DNA of 5,465 nt from Sulfuriferula multivorans (GTDB lineage: Bacteria; Pseudomonadota; Gammaproteobacteria; Burkholderiales; Thiobacillaceae), in the NCBI GenBank assembly GCA_010365175.1, contig JAAFGW010000211.1:1-5465 (forward strand), read 5' to 3'. Positions 4,080-5,465 of this stretch are shown here, in pieces. A program made the translations under genes and the position numbers. The notes beneath the pieces were generated by a model. The model had not been told where the DNA came from and did no database searches. It saw nothing but the letters and a program-made list of their open reading frames with translations. Position 1 is the stretch's first letter. Every line of letters starts with the position of its first letter.

Positions 4080-5465
4080 ACTTCCATACACGCAAACTCC
4101 TCAAGCTGAATCTGGCCCCGTGGCGCATGGCAACAGTAGGCGGGCTGTTGTTGAGTGGGTTGCTCGTGGTGGCCGGGCGCGCCTTCTATTTGCAGGGCCT
4201 CAATACTGATTACCTTCAGGGCAAGGGTGACGCGGTCGCCAATCGCAATCTCACCCTGCCTGCGCATCGCGGACAGGTGGCCGATCGAAACGGCCAGTTG
4301 CTGGCAATCAGTACGCCGGTTGAATCCTTGTGGGCGCGGTCAGCTGAACTTGAATTGACCGCCGAGCAGCGGGCGCATCTGGCAAAAGTGCTCGATATGC
4401 CGGCGCGGGCACTCGCGGCCAAACTGGATCGTAAAACCCGAGGTGTATTCAGCGTGCGGCGCCCGGTCACGCCGGAGCAAGCCGCCAGAATTACTGCAAT
4501 GGGTGTGCCTGGCTTGCATCTGCGGCGGGAGTATCGCCGCTATTACCCTGCAGCGGAGGTGGCGGCACATGTGGTCGGCTTTACCAATGTCGACGACCTG
4601 GGTCAGGAAGGCGTTGAGCGCGCCTATCAGGAATGGCTTGCCGGGCGCGAAGGGGAACGTCAGATCATGCGCGACCGTCGCGGCAATACCATCCGTGATC
4701 TGGCGCCAATCAAAACGGCGCAGATGGGCGGCAATTTGGCGCTGGCCCTTGATCTCAAAATACAGTACCTGGCGCATCGCGAGTTGGCGGCGGCGATTGT
4801 TACCCATAAGGCCAAGGGCGGCAGTGTCGTGGTGCTCGACGCCAAGACGGGCGAAATTCTCGCGTTGGCCAATCAGCCGGTTTTCAATCCGAACAATCGC
4901 CATGATTACGATCCCAACTCAATGCGTAACCGCGCAGTAATCGATACGTTTGAACCGGGTTCAACGATCAAGCCATTCGTGGCGGCGGCGGTGCTGGAGC
5001 GCGGCCTGTTTCATCCCGATAGCATTATTGATACGCCTCAAACCTGGCTGGTGGGCAACAAGCTGGTGCGGGACGAGCATACCCACCCGCAGATGACGGT
5101 CAGTGAAATCATCCAGAAATCCAGCAACGTCGGTGCCGTCAAAATGGCGATGTCGCTGACGCCGCAGCAACACTGGGAGGTGTTGCACCGCGCAGGATTC
5201 GGCCAGCTGCCAGGTTCGGGTTTCCCCGGAGAATCTTCAGGCCGGTTGCGCGACGCTAACACCTGGCGACCTGTAGAACAGGCCACTATGGCCTATGGCT
5301 ACGGTCTGTCGGTCAGCTTGCTGCAACTGACGCGCGCTTATATGGCATTTGCCAACGATGGTGAAGTCATGCCGCTGTCGTTTCTGAAACGTGAGCCGCA
5401 GGAAATTGTAGGCGAACGCGTGTTTTCTCCGGCCGTGGCACGTGAAGTGCGCGCCATGATGGAGT
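4076..5465 (+). CDS. ftsI: Peptidoglycan transpeptidase FtsI (PBP3), 3' end missing
   Basis: This class B penicillin-binding protein cross-links septal peptidoglycan together with the glycosyltransferase FtsW. The frame is open from ATG 4076 to the right edge, giving 463 full codons of an expected 570-600. Residues 1-18 are cytoplasmic and basic, and 19-40 form the membrane anchor. The pedestal domain begins with RGQVADRNG (65-73). The transpeptidase domain has GGSVVVLDAKTGEILA and the catalytic box STIK, with Ser296 and Lys299 (inside FEPGSTIKPF). The second box SSN is at 349-351 (KSSNVG), and GFPGE and YGYGLSVSLLQL follow. The KTG box lies beyond the window. GGAGGGG (4063-4069) sits 6 bases before the start, which overlaps the ftsL stop by ATGA. 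In other proteobacteria murE usually follows. No frameshift or stop was found when translating the whole stretch. Confidence 0.97.
   Translation, partial: MNFHTRKLLKLNLAPWRMATVGGLLLSGLLVVAGRAFYLQGLNTDYLQGKGDAVANRNLTLPAHRGQVADRNGQLLAISTPVESLWARSAELELTAEQRAHLAKVLDMPARALAAKLDRKTRGVFSVRRPVTPEQAARITAMGVPGLHLRREYRRYYPAAEVAAHVVGFTNVDDLGQEGVERAYQEWLAGREGERQIMRDRRGNTIRDLAPIKTAQMGGNLALALDLKIQYLAHRELAAAIVTHKAKGGSVVVLDAKTGEILALANQPVFNPNNRHDYDPNSMRNRAVIDTFEPGSTIKPFVAAAVLERGLFHPDSIIDTPQTWLVGNKLVRDEHTHPQMTVSEIIQKSSNVGAVKMAMSLTPQQHWEVLHRAGFGQLPGSGFPGESSGRLRDANTWRPVEQATMAYGYGLSVSLLQLTRAYMAFANDGEVMPLSFLKREPQEIVGERVFSPAVAREVRAMME

Noticed and set aside
4340..4903. Open frame on the - strand opposite ftsI (187 codons)
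   Set aside because: It is antisense to the well-conserved ftsI frame, has no family resemblance, and is expected in GC-rich coding DNA.

Overview
The window reads as ordinary chromosomal DNA of a Gram-negative proteobacterium. A beta/gamma lineage is likely and a betaproteobacterium is slightly favoured. The grounds are a class II PyrC, a type A RNase P RNA, the gene order mraZ-rsmH-ftsL-ftsI of the division and cell wall (dcw) cluster, and a very short FtsL. No transposon, tRNA, rRNA, CRISPR array or phage gene is visible. The organism itself cannot be named from this sequence.

Left part (1-1189, + strand): the 3' end of rsmI, a 16S rRNA 2'-O-methyltransferase, overlaps the start of a complete pyrC (dihydroorotase, pyrimidine synthesis) by ATGA. 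A convergent gene on the - strand follows (1244-1756), encoding a small DUF1269-like membrane protein of unknown function. Its own intrinsic terminator lies between it and pyrC. Its probable promoter overlaps, back to back, the promoter of rnpB.

Middle (1818-2416): this 660-base stretch has no protein gene but is full of signals. It holds the rnpB promoter, a compact RNase P RNA gene (about 293 nt), an A/T-rich imperfect inverted repeat, a perfect DnaA box, an intrinsic terminator, a near-consensus sigma70 promoter for the dcw cluster, and a 10-bp-phased array of GTGGGN units that matches an MraZ operator and begins inside the -10 box. A small leader hairpin lies between the operator and mraZ.

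Right part (2417-5465, + strand): mraZ, rsmH, ftsL and ftsI form a tightly packed operon. The junctions are a 1-base overlap (TGATG) followed by two 4-base overlaps (ATGA). MraZ is the cluster's transcriptional regulator. RsmH methylates 16S rRNA C1402 at N4, the same nucleotide that RsmI methylates at the 2'-OH, so both ends of the window carry enzymes acting on one ribosomal residue. FtsL and FtsI belong to the septal peptidoglycan synthesis machinery. ftsI runs off the right end before its KTG box.

The gene content is housekeeping, and no new protein system is evident. The points most worth a second look are the RNase P RNA, which appears to lack P13/P14 and has a minimal P3 and P12; the multi-unit MraZ operator; and the DnaA box upstream of the division operon.
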